52,112 bases of DNA from a bacterium. Lineage in GTDB: Bacteria; Patescibacteriota; Microgenomatia; Daviesbacterales; UBA10151. Every line of letters begins with the position of its first letter. Within the stretch, counting starts at the first letter, position 1. A program made the position numbers and the translations under genes. The notes under the pieces are model-generated. The model had not been told where the DNA came from. It made no database searches and saw only the letters and a list, made by a program, of their open reading frames with translations. Positions 7,448-14,061 of this stretch are shown here, one piece after another. The stretch spans positions 1-52,112 of the forward strand of contig JAUSJM010000014.1 in NCBI GenBank assembly GCA_030647265.1. Reading direction: 5' to 3'.

Positions 7448-8128
7448 TTACTCTAGAAATTTAAAGGTGGGGAGGATTTTTTCTCCTGTTTCTCCAATAA
7501 CCCGAAGTAGATACATCTTTTGATCTTTAGAAAAATAAACATACTTTGGCTGACCTGTTTGGTAACTTACAATTTTGGATTTCCCTATTAACCCAGAAAC
7601 TGTAGTTTCTGTATCTAAAGCCACATGTCCTTTTGAGGTCCAATCAAAGACCCCCCAAAGGAATGGATAATACCAGTAACTGTCAAACCACTTCTCTGCT
7701 GATAAATTATGGGGGTTATCAAAAACCCAAACACTGAAAGGGTTTATCTCATAACTTTCTGTTTTATCTAAAACTGCTATTGCCCCTAAAAAATCTGGTG
7801 GAGCATAGCCCACATAGTTTTGAAAGTTTTTTTTAAAATCAGTCTTCCCTCTTTTATTAAACTCTTCTTCTGAGTCTGCTTTGACAGTCAAATCCTGGGG
7901 GTATTGAAAGGAAAATCCCAGTTCAGAGTTAGTATAATCATTAAGTTTTGGCTGCTGCAGGGTGGTAGTGGGACTTTGCAGAACAGTCTTCTTATTATTT
8001 GTCTGGTAAAAATATATTCCCCCGGCAAGAAGTATTACCGTCACTAAAATTAACAGCAGATGGGCAGCCCCTTTTTGTTTATTGCGAAGCAAGAAGTTTC
8101 CTTCATACTGAGCGAAGTCGAAGTACAT
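7448..8128 (-). CDS. One-helix surface protein, PsbP-like paralogue
   Basis: 226 aa. The first 20 residues (MYFDFAQYEGNFLLRNKQKG) are encoded by a 61-base repeat that is also the start of the next gene upstream. The membrane segment AAHLLLILVTVILLAGGIYFY follows, then the YTNSELGFSFQYPQDLTVKA opening of the PsbP-like domain, ending ILPTFKFLE. A shorter natural start near the NKQKG step is possible, because sister proteins begin with MQKG. Function unknown. Confidence 0.7.
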   Translation of the reverse strand: MYFDFAQYEGNFLLRNKQKGAAHLLLILVTVILLAGGIYFYQTNNKKTVLQSPTTTLQQPKLNDYTNSELGFSFQYPQDLTVKADSEEEFNKRGKTDFKKNFQNYVGYAPPDFLGAIAVLDKTESYEINPFSVWVFDNPHNLSAEKWFDSYWYYPFLWGVFDWTSKGHVALDTETTVSGLIGKSKIVSYQTGQPKYVYFSKDQKMYLLRVIGETGEKILPTFKFLE

Positions 8129-8130
8129 AC
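8070..8130. repeat. 61-base direct repeat, copy A
   Basis: Identical over all 61 bases to 8905-8965. It covers the start codon and first 20 codons of the minus-strand gene ending at 7448. It contains the motif TTCGACTTCGCTCAGTATG (minus strand) and TTGCTTCGCAA, both resembling short repeats scattered in CPR genomes. Confidence 0.95.
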
Positions 8131-8150
8131 TTTTATCTTACACTAATAAG

Positions 8151-8963
8151 CTATTCTTCATCTAAAAATTTAAAGGTAGAAAGAATTTGATCAAAATAGC
8201 TATTACTATGACCTAATCCTGGTGAGTCATTTGTCAATTTATATAAAAACCCATCTTTCTGCCATACTGCCACGGAAAAATTTTTCACTTCCCAAAATAA
8301 TCGATGAGTCGAAGATATTTTTATTACTTCTATATCACCTATTAATAAATCAGTAATTTCTTCCTTATTAACTTTATCCTGTTGTAAAAAAGTATCTCTT
8401 TCTTCTTGTAGTTGTTGCCTATATTTTTCAAAATCTTCTTCTGTTCCCTCTTTTATTTCTAATCTTAGACCAGAGATCCAAAACTCGCCTGGACCCTTTT
8501 TAGGAACAATAGGAGAAAATTTACTTATAACACTTGGGTCAACAAAATCCATAATCGTATCAATTTCTTCTCGATAGATATTTTCCTTAAGGAACTGTTT
8601 TAGTGGTTTTGTCACTGGTTTATTATCTGAAGTAAAATCCACTCCTACCTCTTCATTAGTAATATCTACAACACTCCAATCAGGTGGGTATTTAGCAGAA
8701 AAACCATACTTCTCATCATTATATGTTTTCCAATCCACAGCTTCATCAACCTTTGGAGTAGGTGTGGTAGAGATTTGGGGTGAGGTTGGAGGGTTTTGTT
8801 GGGGTAATCCCAGTAAAGACTTTCCCCAGTAAAAAAATCCTGCTGCCAGGGTAGCTACTAAAATAATGAGAAGATTTACAAACCCTGCCTGCCGGCAGGC
8901 AGGACCTTTTTGTTTATTGCGAAGCAAGAAGTTTCCTTCATACTGAGCGAAGTCGAAGTACAT
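8151..8963 (-). CDS. One-helix surface protein, PsbP-like paralogue
   Basis: 270 aa. It starts with the same 20 residues as the downstream paralogue, followed by PACRQAG, encoded by a perfect palindrome inserted between Lys-Gly and the hydrophobic helix FVNLLIILVATLAAGFFYWG. The domain opens WKTYNDEKYGFSAKYPPDWSV and ends YFDQILSTFKFLDEE. The central part contains a charged, helix-like stretch (EDFEKYRQQLQEERDTFLQQ). The family is shared with 6175-6939 and 7448-8128. Function unknown. Confidence 0.72.
   Translation of the reverse strand: MYFDFAQYEGNFLLRNKQKGPACRQAGFVNLLIILVATLAAGFFYWGKSLLGLPQQNPPTSPQISTTPTPKVDEAVDWKTYNDEKYGFSAKYPPDWSVVDITNEEVGVDFTSDNKPVTKPLKQFLKENIYREEIDTIMDFVDPSVISKFSPIVPKKGPGEFWISGLRLEIKEGTEEDFEKYRQQLQEERDTFLQQDKVNKEEITDLLIGDIEVIKISSTHRLFWEVKNFSVAVWQKDGFLYKLTNDSPGLGHSNSYFDQILSTFKFLDEE
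8884..8903. repeat. Perfect 20-base palindrome in a coding region
   Basis: CCTGCCTGCC followed directly by its reverse complement. On the minus strand it adds the residues PACRQAG in frame to the surface protein just before its membrane helix. Paralogues join Lys-Gly directly to the hydrophobic segment, so a 21-base insertion is the simplest reading. Confidence 0.85.
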
Positions 8964-8965
8964 AC
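8905..8965. repeat. 61-base direct repeat, copy B
   Basis: Identical to 8070-8130. It covers the start of the minus-strand gene 8151-8963. Confidence 0.95.
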
Positions 8966-9031
8966 TCTTACCATACCGTGAAAATTAGCCCCTTGTCAAA
9001 GCAGTAAATAATCTGTTATTATCGGCCAGAC

Positions 9032-9769
9032 ATGGCAAAAAGAGCATTAAAACAAACTAAAAAAACAGTTGTCAAAAGACCTGCTAAGACAGCAAAAACT
9101 CCCCACCAGACTAAAGCCCAATCTCCCATTCCTGCCTTTCTCCAAACTCTTTCTTTGGGCCTAAATAAGCGGGCTAAAGGTGCCCAGGATTTTGTCCGTT
9201 CCTACAAACCTACTAAATTAACTTATTTAGCCATCATTATTTTAGGTTTAGCCATTTTAGTTTCTACTAAAAAAAGTTTATTTTTAGCAGCTACAGTCAA
9301 CGGTTCTCCTATTACCAACTATGAACTTCTCACCAGAATGAACCAACAATATCGAGACAAAATGTTAACCCAGATGGTCAATGAAAAGATTATCATGGAA
9401 GAAGCCAAAAAGAAGGGTGTGACTGTTTCTGATGCTGAATTAAACAATAAAGTCTCTGAGGTAGAGAAAAAGGTAGGAGGAGCCCAAGCTTTAGATAGTC
9501 TGCTTACCCAACAAGGAGAAACACGGGTCAGTCTTATCAGCCAATTAAAAGTTGAGCTCATCGCTGAAAAGCTTTATGATAAAGATGCAACCGTTTCCGC
9601 CGAAGAGGTCAACCAGTTTATTGAGGCTAATAAAGACCAGCTGCAAGCTACTGATTCAGCGGGACAACAAAAAGAGGCTACTGATGCTTTAAAACAACAA
9701 AAGTTGGGGAAAGTTTTCAGCGATAAATTCCAACAGTTAAAAAGCCAGGCTAAAATTCAAATCTTCTAA
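9032..9769 (+). CDS. Membrane-anchored SurA N-terminal-domain chaperone-like protein
   Basis: 245 aa. A basic Lys/Thr-rich N-terminus (residues 1-65) precedes one membrane segment (LTYLAIIILGLAILVS). After that comes a SurA/PrsA-like N-terminal domain: AATVNGSPITNYELLTRMNQQY, MLTQMVNEKIIMEEAKKKGVTVSDAELNNKVSEVE, then a C-terminal helix (KLGKVFSDKFQQLKSQAKIQIF). There is no parvulin (rotamase) domain, so it should act as a holdase for exported proteins and not as a proline isomerase. Length is about half of SurA. The last 4 bases overlap the convergent gene. Confidence 0.83.
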   Translation: MAKRALKQTKKTVVKRPAKTAKTPHQTKAQSPIPAFLQTLSLGLNKRAKGAQDFVRSYKPTKLTYLAIIILGLAILVSTKKSLFLAATVNGSPITNYELLTRMNQQYRDKMLTQMVNEKIIMEEAKKKGVTVSDAELNNKVSEVEKKVGGAQALDSLLTQQGETRVSLISQLKVELIAEKLYDKDATVSAEEVNQFIEANKDQLQATDSAGQQKEATDALKQQKLGKVFSDKFQQLKSQAKIQIF

Positions 9770-10374
9770 GAACCGGCGGGAGTTGTTTGGAGAGACTTAA
9801 TCACTTCTTCTATTTGGGAAGAGAAATCATCTTTGGAGGTAGCCCGGGAACCAGATGGAGAAACCCGGTGGGTAACATCAAAGCTTTTACTTCCTACCAT
9901 CAAACACCAGCGGTAGTTGGTATCACCACGAGCAGTAATTTTAGATTTAACTACCTGGTTAGATCCCAAGGTGACAGTTTCCCCCTGACAAGCAGCTCTG
10001 GTGCTAGAAATGAGAAAAGTAACCGGTTTTACTGCCATATCACAAACCACCCCTTTAATATCTTGGGAACTTGTGGGATCAAGTTCAAAGTTTTGAGAGT
10101 TGCTGCAAGTTAAAAGCCCCCATGATGTTGGATACTTCAAAGTAAAACCTTCTCCGGTAAAGCTCTTTGTAGTGCCGGTGTTGTTGTTTCCGGTTCCGGA
10201 ACTGTTATCGGAAGTGGAAAGAGACGGTAGCTGAGAGAGACTATCCAGTGAGGGTTCGGTTCTCACATTCTGGTTTCGGGAGGCTTTACCTAAATAAAAG
10301 ATTACCCCGAAAGTAACAGCCAGGATTAGTAAAGCTATTCCTCCCAACAGAATTGATTTGGTCTTCGTATCCAC
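9766..10374 (-). CDS. One-helix surface protein, PsbP-like
   Basis: 202 aa with a GTG start at 10374; no ATG is available upstream in frame. Residues 8-28 form a membrane anchor (ILLGGIALLILAVTFGVIFYLG). A Ser/Thr/Asn-rich linker leads to SFTGEGFTLKYPTSWGLLTC, the same opening as in the three paralogues at 6175-8963, and the protein ends EEVIKSLQTTP. It contains three or four cysteines that could form disulfides outside the cell. Function unknown. Confidence 0.72.
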   Translation of the reverse strand: MDTKTKSILLGGIALLILAVTFGVIFYLGKASRNQNVRTEPSLDSLSQLPSLSTSDNSSGTGNNNTGTTKSFTGEGFTLKYPTSWGLLTCSNSQNFELDPTSSQDIKGVVCDMAVKPVTFLISSTRAACQGETVTLGSNQVVKSKITARGDTNYRWCLMVGSKSFDVTHRVSPSGSRATSKDDFSSQIEEVIKSLQTTPAGS

Positions 10375-10431
10375 GCCTCACTTTTACCACAAAAGGGGCA
10401 AAGATGCAATCTTAAAGTTTAAAAATTAGGA

Positions 10432-10437
10432 TATAAT
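10432..10437 (+). promoter_or_regulatory. -10 box of the FemAB-like gene (leaderless type)
   Basis: TATAAT, ending six bases before the ATG at 10444. Confidence 0.6.
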
Positions 10438-10443
10438 GATCTC

Positions 10444-11487
10444 ATGGATCTAAAGCTTATCACTGAAAAGCAAAAAAAAGAGTATAACAAGCTGGTGACC
10501 CACATTATGCAGTCCTGGGAGTGGGGAGAGTTCAGGAAAAGCTTAGGAACTCCACTTTTAAGATACGGTCTTTATCAAAATGGTAATTTAACCAGAGTTT
10601 TTCAGCTTACCCTGCATAAAATCCCCCTTACCTCCTCCTTTGTGGCCTATTTACCCAAGGGGCCGTTTCCGGATGAGGAATTAGCCCAAGCCCTCACCAA
10701 AATTGCCCAAGAGCACCACTGTGCTTTTGTGAAATTAGAACCGGATATAAATAAATTCGAAATTCCCGCTTCGCCGACTCAGCGAGGCGAGCGAAATTCG
10801 AAATTCGAAATTGGGAAACAATTTAAAATCTCACCAAAGCCTTTGTTTACCAAATACAACTTTATCTTGGATCTGACTCAGTCTGAAGCAGAAATCTTAT
10901 CTAAAATGCACCCTAAGACCCGTTACAACATCAAAGTAGCCCAAAAACATGGAGTAACTGTAGAAGAACGTGTAGATGATGCAGCTTTTGCCATCTATCT
11001 TAAACTTTATTTTGAGACCACTAAAAGGCAAGGCTATTTCGGGCACACTCCCCACTACCATCAAACTGTCTGGCAAACTTTAACCAAAGTGGGTTTGGCC
11101 AGGCTACTCATTGCTTCCTACCAAAATATTCCCTTAAATGCCTGGATGCTGTTTAATTTCAAAGATACTCTTTACTACCCTTATGGAGGTTCCTTCACAG
11201 ACTACAAAAATGTCATGGCCCCGGTTTTAACCGCTTGGGAAGCTATAAAGGTGGGCAAAAAAATGGGTTTAAAAAAGCTTGATCTTTGGGGAGCCTTAGG
11301 GCCAAAAGCTGATCCACATCACCCTTGGTATGGCTTTCACAGTTTTAAAGAAAAGTTAGGCGGGGAACTGGTAGAGAACTTAGGTACTTATGACTTGGTA
11401 TTAAACCCCCTTCTATATCAGGCTTTTATTAATATTGATAAGTTTACTAAACTAAAAGTCCTCTTGTTAAAACTGTTAAGAAAGTAA
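10444..11487 (+). CDS. FemAB-family aminoacyltransferase (peptidoglycan branch)
   Basis: 347 aa with two GNAT-like halves. FemX/FemAB enzymes add amino acids from aminoacyl-tRNA to the peptidoglycan stem peptide. Diagnostic stretches: SFVAYLPKGPF in the first half; MHPKTRYNIKVAQKHGVTVEE (the KxRxxIRxAxKxGV hallmark), YGGSFTDYKNVMAPVLTAWEAIKVGKKMGLKKLDLWGALG in the second. Between residues about 104 and 124 there is an in-frame insertion of a palindromic AT/GC repeat (see repeat). Several CPR members could act on other envelope acceptors, so the exact substrate is open. It is 8 bases from the downstream methyltransferase gene. Confidence 0.88.
   Translation: MDLKLITEKQKKEYNKLVTHIMQSWEWGEFRKSLGTPLLRYGLYQNGNLTRVFQLTLHKIPLTSSFVAYLPKGPFPDEELAQALTKIAQEHHCAFVKLEPDINKFEIPASPTQRGERNSKFEIGKQFKISPKPLFTKYNFILDLTQSEAEILSKMHPKTRYNIKVAQKHGVTVEERVDDAAFAIYLKLYFETTKRQGYFGHTPHYHQTVWQTLTKVGLARLLIASYQNIPLNAWMLFNFKDTLYYPYGGSFTDYKNVMAPVLTAWEAIKVGKKMGLKKLDLWGALGPKADPHHPWYGFHSFKEKLGGELVENLGTYDLVLNPLLYQAFINIDKFTKLKVLLLKLLRK
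10753..10813. repeat. Repeat insertion inside the FemAB-like gene
   Basis: AAATTCGAAATT is repeated on both sides of a GC-rich near-palindrome (CGCTTCGCC ... GGCGAGCG). It is translated as FEIPASPTQRGERNSKFEIG in the loop after residue 103. Flanking protein sequence is typical of the family while this part is not. Confidence 0.7.
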
Positions 11488-11495
11488 ATGGAACT

Positions 11496-11990
11496 ATGGA
11501 ACTGTTGATTATTATTTTCATTTTACTGCTCTGTTTTTTAGGCCTTTCCTGGTTTGCCGGTTCTGATGCCCCTTATGTTCCCACTAAAATGAAAGTTATC
11601 AAGTCTATCCTTAAGCTGGCAAATTTATCTCCAGGTAAAGTTTTTTATGAGTTAGGTTCGGGGGATGGGAGAGTAGTTTTAGAGGCAGGAAAATTGGGGG
11701 CCAAAAGCTACGGTATCGAACAATCTTGGCTCCGGGTTTGGTGGAGCCGCTATCAAGCTCGCCAACTAAAATTAAAAAATAGTCACTTCTTCCATGGGGA
11801 TATCTTTCACCGCCAATATTTTCCCGCCGATGTGGTCTATATTTATATGTTGCCTAAAGCCGTGGATCAACTCGAAAGTAAGCTTCAACAGGAGCTTAAA
11901 AAAGGAGCCGTGGTCATTACCCAGACCTATCATTTTAAAAACTGGCCACCTTTTAAAAAAGATGAGAATTTTTATCTTTATAGAGCCTAA
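11496..11990 (+). CDS. Membrane-anchored class I SAM-dependent methyltransferase
   Basis: 164 aa. An N-terminal hydrophobic helix (LLIIIFILLLCFLGLSWFAG) precedes PYVPTKMKVIKSILKLANL, then motif I FYELGSGDGRVVLEAGKLGAKSYGIEQS (SAM-binding GxGxG) and motif IV-like ADVVYIYMLPKAVDQLESKL. This matches small Patescibacterial and archaeal methyltransferases of unknown substrate. It is in an operon with the FemAB-like gene, 8 bases apart. Its final bases overlap the end of the convergent hemerythrin gene by 4. Confidence 0.82.
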   Translation: MELLIIIFILLLCFLGLSWFAGSDAPYVPTKMKVIKSILKLANLSPGKVFYELGSGDGRVVLEAGKLGAKSYGIEQSWLRVWWSRYQARQLKLKNSHFFHGDIFHRQYFPADVVYIYMLPKAVDQLESKLQQELKKGAVVITQTYHFKNWPPFKKDENFYLYRA

Positions 11991-12547
11991 ATTTTTTTAA
12001 GGTAAATCTTTTCCAGGCGTTCTAACATTCTCTCAAACTGCTTGTGTTTACCGGACCCAAGTTGGTTAATCTCAATATATTCAAACTGTTCCATCATCCT
12101 CTCATCTGCTTCCCTAAGAAGATATTGATCAGCTAACTCAAAAAGTATATCATCTTCTTTACTAATGTGTTCAGTAAGCAGGGTGATGTAGCTTTTAGCT
12201 GCCTCCATCAATCTTTCTACATTCCTTTGGTCTCCTGCTTTAAAACCGGTAAAGGATTCATCAATAACCTTCACATATTCATGCAGGATAGCATGGTCCC
12301 GCAAAAGATCCCCGATCAAACCTTTTTCTTCGGGAATCTCTGCTCCTGTGATCATCGGAAATAAAATTCCCTCTTCCTTTTTATGGTGGCATTTATCTAC
12401 AAAAACTTTAAAAAATTCTAAAATCTCCTCTAGATGTTGAGAGGGAATTTCTTCCTTCCTGCCAATTTTTTCTCTAATTTTTCTCAGAATTGAAAGTAGT
12501 AATAGTACTGCTTGGTGCTCCTCTTTTAGTTGTTTTGTTGCCTTCAC
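11987..12547 (-). CDS. Hemerythrin HHE-domain protein 1
   Basis: 186 aa, GTG start. Four-helix bundle with the hemerythrin-type iron ligands: LKEEHQAVLLLLSIL (first His), DKCHHKKEEGILFPMI (second helix HHxxE), RDHAILHEYV (third) and LTEHISKEDDILFELAD (fourth). Such cytosolic proteins bind oxygen, NO or iron at a di-iron site. The paralogue lies immediately upstream at 12627-13181 with the same MKAT-QLKEEHQ start, so the pair arose by tandem duplication. Confidence 0.87.
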   Translation of the reverse strand: MKATKQLKEEHQAVLLLLSILRKIREKIGRKEEIPSQHLEEILEFFKVFVDKCHHKKEEGILFPMITGAEIPEEKGLIGDLLRDHAILHEYVKVIDESFTGFKAGDQRNVERLMEAAKSYITLLTEHISKEDDILFELADQYLLREADERMMEQFEYIEINQLGSGKHKQFERMLERLEKIYLKKI

Positions 12548-12626
12548 TTTTTTAGTTTCTTTCTGAAGCCATTATACTGGGGATACGGATAAAAGTAAAA
12601 GAAGATTCTTTGTAAGTAAAGGGGAT

Positions 12627-13181
12627 TCAAATTTGATAAATTTTTCCCAAATCATTTAACATCTGATGGAACTGTTCGTGTTTACCAACTCCAATTCTTT
12701 CTGTTTCAATTTTTTCAAACTCTTTTATCAGTTGGTCCTGGGCTTTTTCATCCAGGTGCATATCAGCGATCTGGTACAAAATATTATCTTCTTTATCGAT
12801 ATGTTCCCGAAGTAGGGCAATATAATTTTCAGCATTAGAAACAAACTTTAGAGCAGCACTTTTTTCACCCTGCTCATACAAAGAAACAGCTTCTTTTATT
12901 CCCTTAATACAACCTCTTCCTGCGTTATGTTCTAAAAGCATTACTCCCACAGGTCCCCCTTCTTTAGGAAGACCCACTTTTTCCAGGGCTGGGAAAAGTA
13001 ATTCTTCTTCTTTGCTGTGGTGGCATTTATCTACAAAAACTGTCAAAAACTCTAAAAGCTGTTTTAAATGATCTGGATCAACTCTCTCACCCTTCTTTAA
13101 CTTTTGGGCAATCTTTTCTAAAATCTTCAGGCCCAACAATACTCCCTGGTGTTCCTCTTTTAGCTGTTGAGTAGCTTTCAT
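12627..13181 (-). CDS. Hemerythrin HHE-domain protein 2
   Basis: 184 aa, ATG start at 13181 overlapping the DUF523 stop as ATGA. Iron-ligand motifs: LKEEHQGVLLGLKIL, DKCHHSKEEELLFPAL, LLEHNAGRGCIKG and LREHIDKEDNILYQIAD. It is a paralogue of the gene 79 bases downstream. Translational coupling to DUF523 suggests joint expression. Role in oxygen or NO handling is from the family only. Confidence 0.87.
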   Translation of the reverse strand: MKATQQLKEEHQGVLLGLKILEKIAQKLKKGERVDPDHLKQLLEFLTVFVDKCHHSKEEELLFPALEKVGLPKEGGPVGVMLLEHNAGRGCIKGIKEAVSLYEQGEKSAALKFVSNAENYIALLREHIDKEDNILYQIADMHLDEKAQDQLIKEFEKIETERIGVGKHEQFHQMLNDLGKIYQI

Positions 13182-13627
13182 CCTAACCTTTCTTTTCCTG
13201 ATGTAATCAAATGAGTCTCCTCTTCAATAAAAACTCTAAATCCATCTTCCCTTAGCATCTGGGCAAAAACTCCATCTCCTGTTATTAATTTTTTATTAAA
13301 AGTTCCATCATAGATCTGGTTGGAACCACAAGAAGGGGATCTGGCTGCTAAAATAGCCTCTCTGACACCTGCTATCCAAGCTAATTTTAACCCTTCAAGG
13401 GCACCTTTGTAAAATTCCGTTGTTACATCTTGCCCCTTGCAAGTTACAACTTTAGACCCCTTTCTTTCTGCAGCTGGACGAGGAGTAGATAACCCTCCAA
13501 AAATTTCTGGACAAAAGGGAAGAGCTTGGCCTTCTTTTATAAGATCAATTACTCTTTGACAGGGATTTGCCTTTCCATCATAACGACATGATAATCCTGC
13601 TAAACAAGCACTGACAATATATTTCAT
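13178..13627 (-). CDS. DUF523 family protein
   Basis: 149 aa from the ATG at 13627. Matches DUF523: VSACLAGLSCRYDGKANPC, ALPFCPEIFGGLSTPRPAAE, and ILAARSPSCGSNQIYDGTF, with conserved cysteines that suggest metal or Fe-S binding. The biochemical role is not established (related proteins occur fused to DUF1722). The start at 13627 is preferred because a TATAAT box ends six bases upstream. It is the first gene of an operon with hemerythrin 2. Confidence 0.88.
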   Translation of the reverse strand: MKYIVSACLAGLSCRYDGKANPCQRVIDLIKEGQALPFCPEIFGGLSTPRPAAERKGSKVVTCKGQDVTTEFYKGALEGLKLAWIAGVREAILAARSPSCGSNQIYDGTFNKKLITGDGVFAQMLREDGFRVFIEEETHLITSGKERLG

Positions 13628-13633
13628 GCCCAA

Positions 13634-13639
13634 ATTATA
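13634..13639 (-). promoter_or_regulatory. -10 box of the DUF523-hemerythrin operon (leaderless type)
   Basis: TATAAT on the minus strand, six bases before the ATG at 13627. Confidence 0.6.
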
Positions 13640-13659
13640 GCATTTTGAGAACTACAGAA

Positions 13660-13986
13660 TTATTCCAACTCTCCTTTTATCCAATCATAATACTTTTGGT
13701 AAACGTGTTGGACAGGAATAGCTATTACACAGGAAACCGTATAAGAATGGTTTTCTACACCTCTACCTCTAGCTGCTGGTATTTACTCTCTAAAGTTTTA
13801 GCAATTAATACTGCTTTCCTACCTTCCTCCAACTTCCCAGATTTTGCTGGCCAAAAGTAAATTGATTCTATTTGTAGGAATGATCTTCAAACAAGCACAA
13901 AGCTTCATTTTTAGCAGATGCTTACCAATTTCTTTTGCCTGAGCAGCACTTTTACAAGTAATATAAGCTAAAAGTAAATCACTCAT
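13660..13986 (-). pseudogene. cutA: CutA1-type divalent-cation tolerance protein, two frameshifts
   Basis: Reading from the ATG at 13986: MSDLLLAYITCKSAAQAKEIGKHL and KLCACLKIIPT match the CutA N-terminus. The family motif IESIYFWPAKSGKLEEG and AVLIAKTLESKYQQLE continue in the next frame (one extra base in an AAA run near 13874). The last part, HSYTVSCVIAIPVQHVYQKYYDWIKGELE, is in a third frame after a one-base loss near 13750. The rebuilt protein would be about 108 aa, full length for CutA. Both frame changes are single bases, so either real decay or sequencing error is possible. Confidence 0.85.
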
Positions 13987-13992
13987 AATGAG

Positions 13993-13998
13993 ATTATA
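13993..13998 (-). promoter_or_regulatory. -10 box of cutA (leaderless type)
   Basis: TATAAT on the minus strand, six bases before the ATG at 13986. It supports that start over an ATG 18 bases further upstream. Confidence 0.55.
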
Positions 13999-14061
13999 CT
14001 GCAACTCTTAGGATGTATCTTGAAGTTTTAGGTCAAATCCAAAGAGATTATAAAAAAGATT

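Noticed and set aside
8070..8965. CRISPR or tandem-repeat array from the 61-base repeats
   Set aside because: Only two copies, about 0.8 kb apart, each at a gene start.
13645..13860. Plus-strand 71-codon frame opposite cutA
   Set aside because: The minus strand carries all CutA blocks in three frames; the plus frame is a shadow that exists because cutA is frameshifted.
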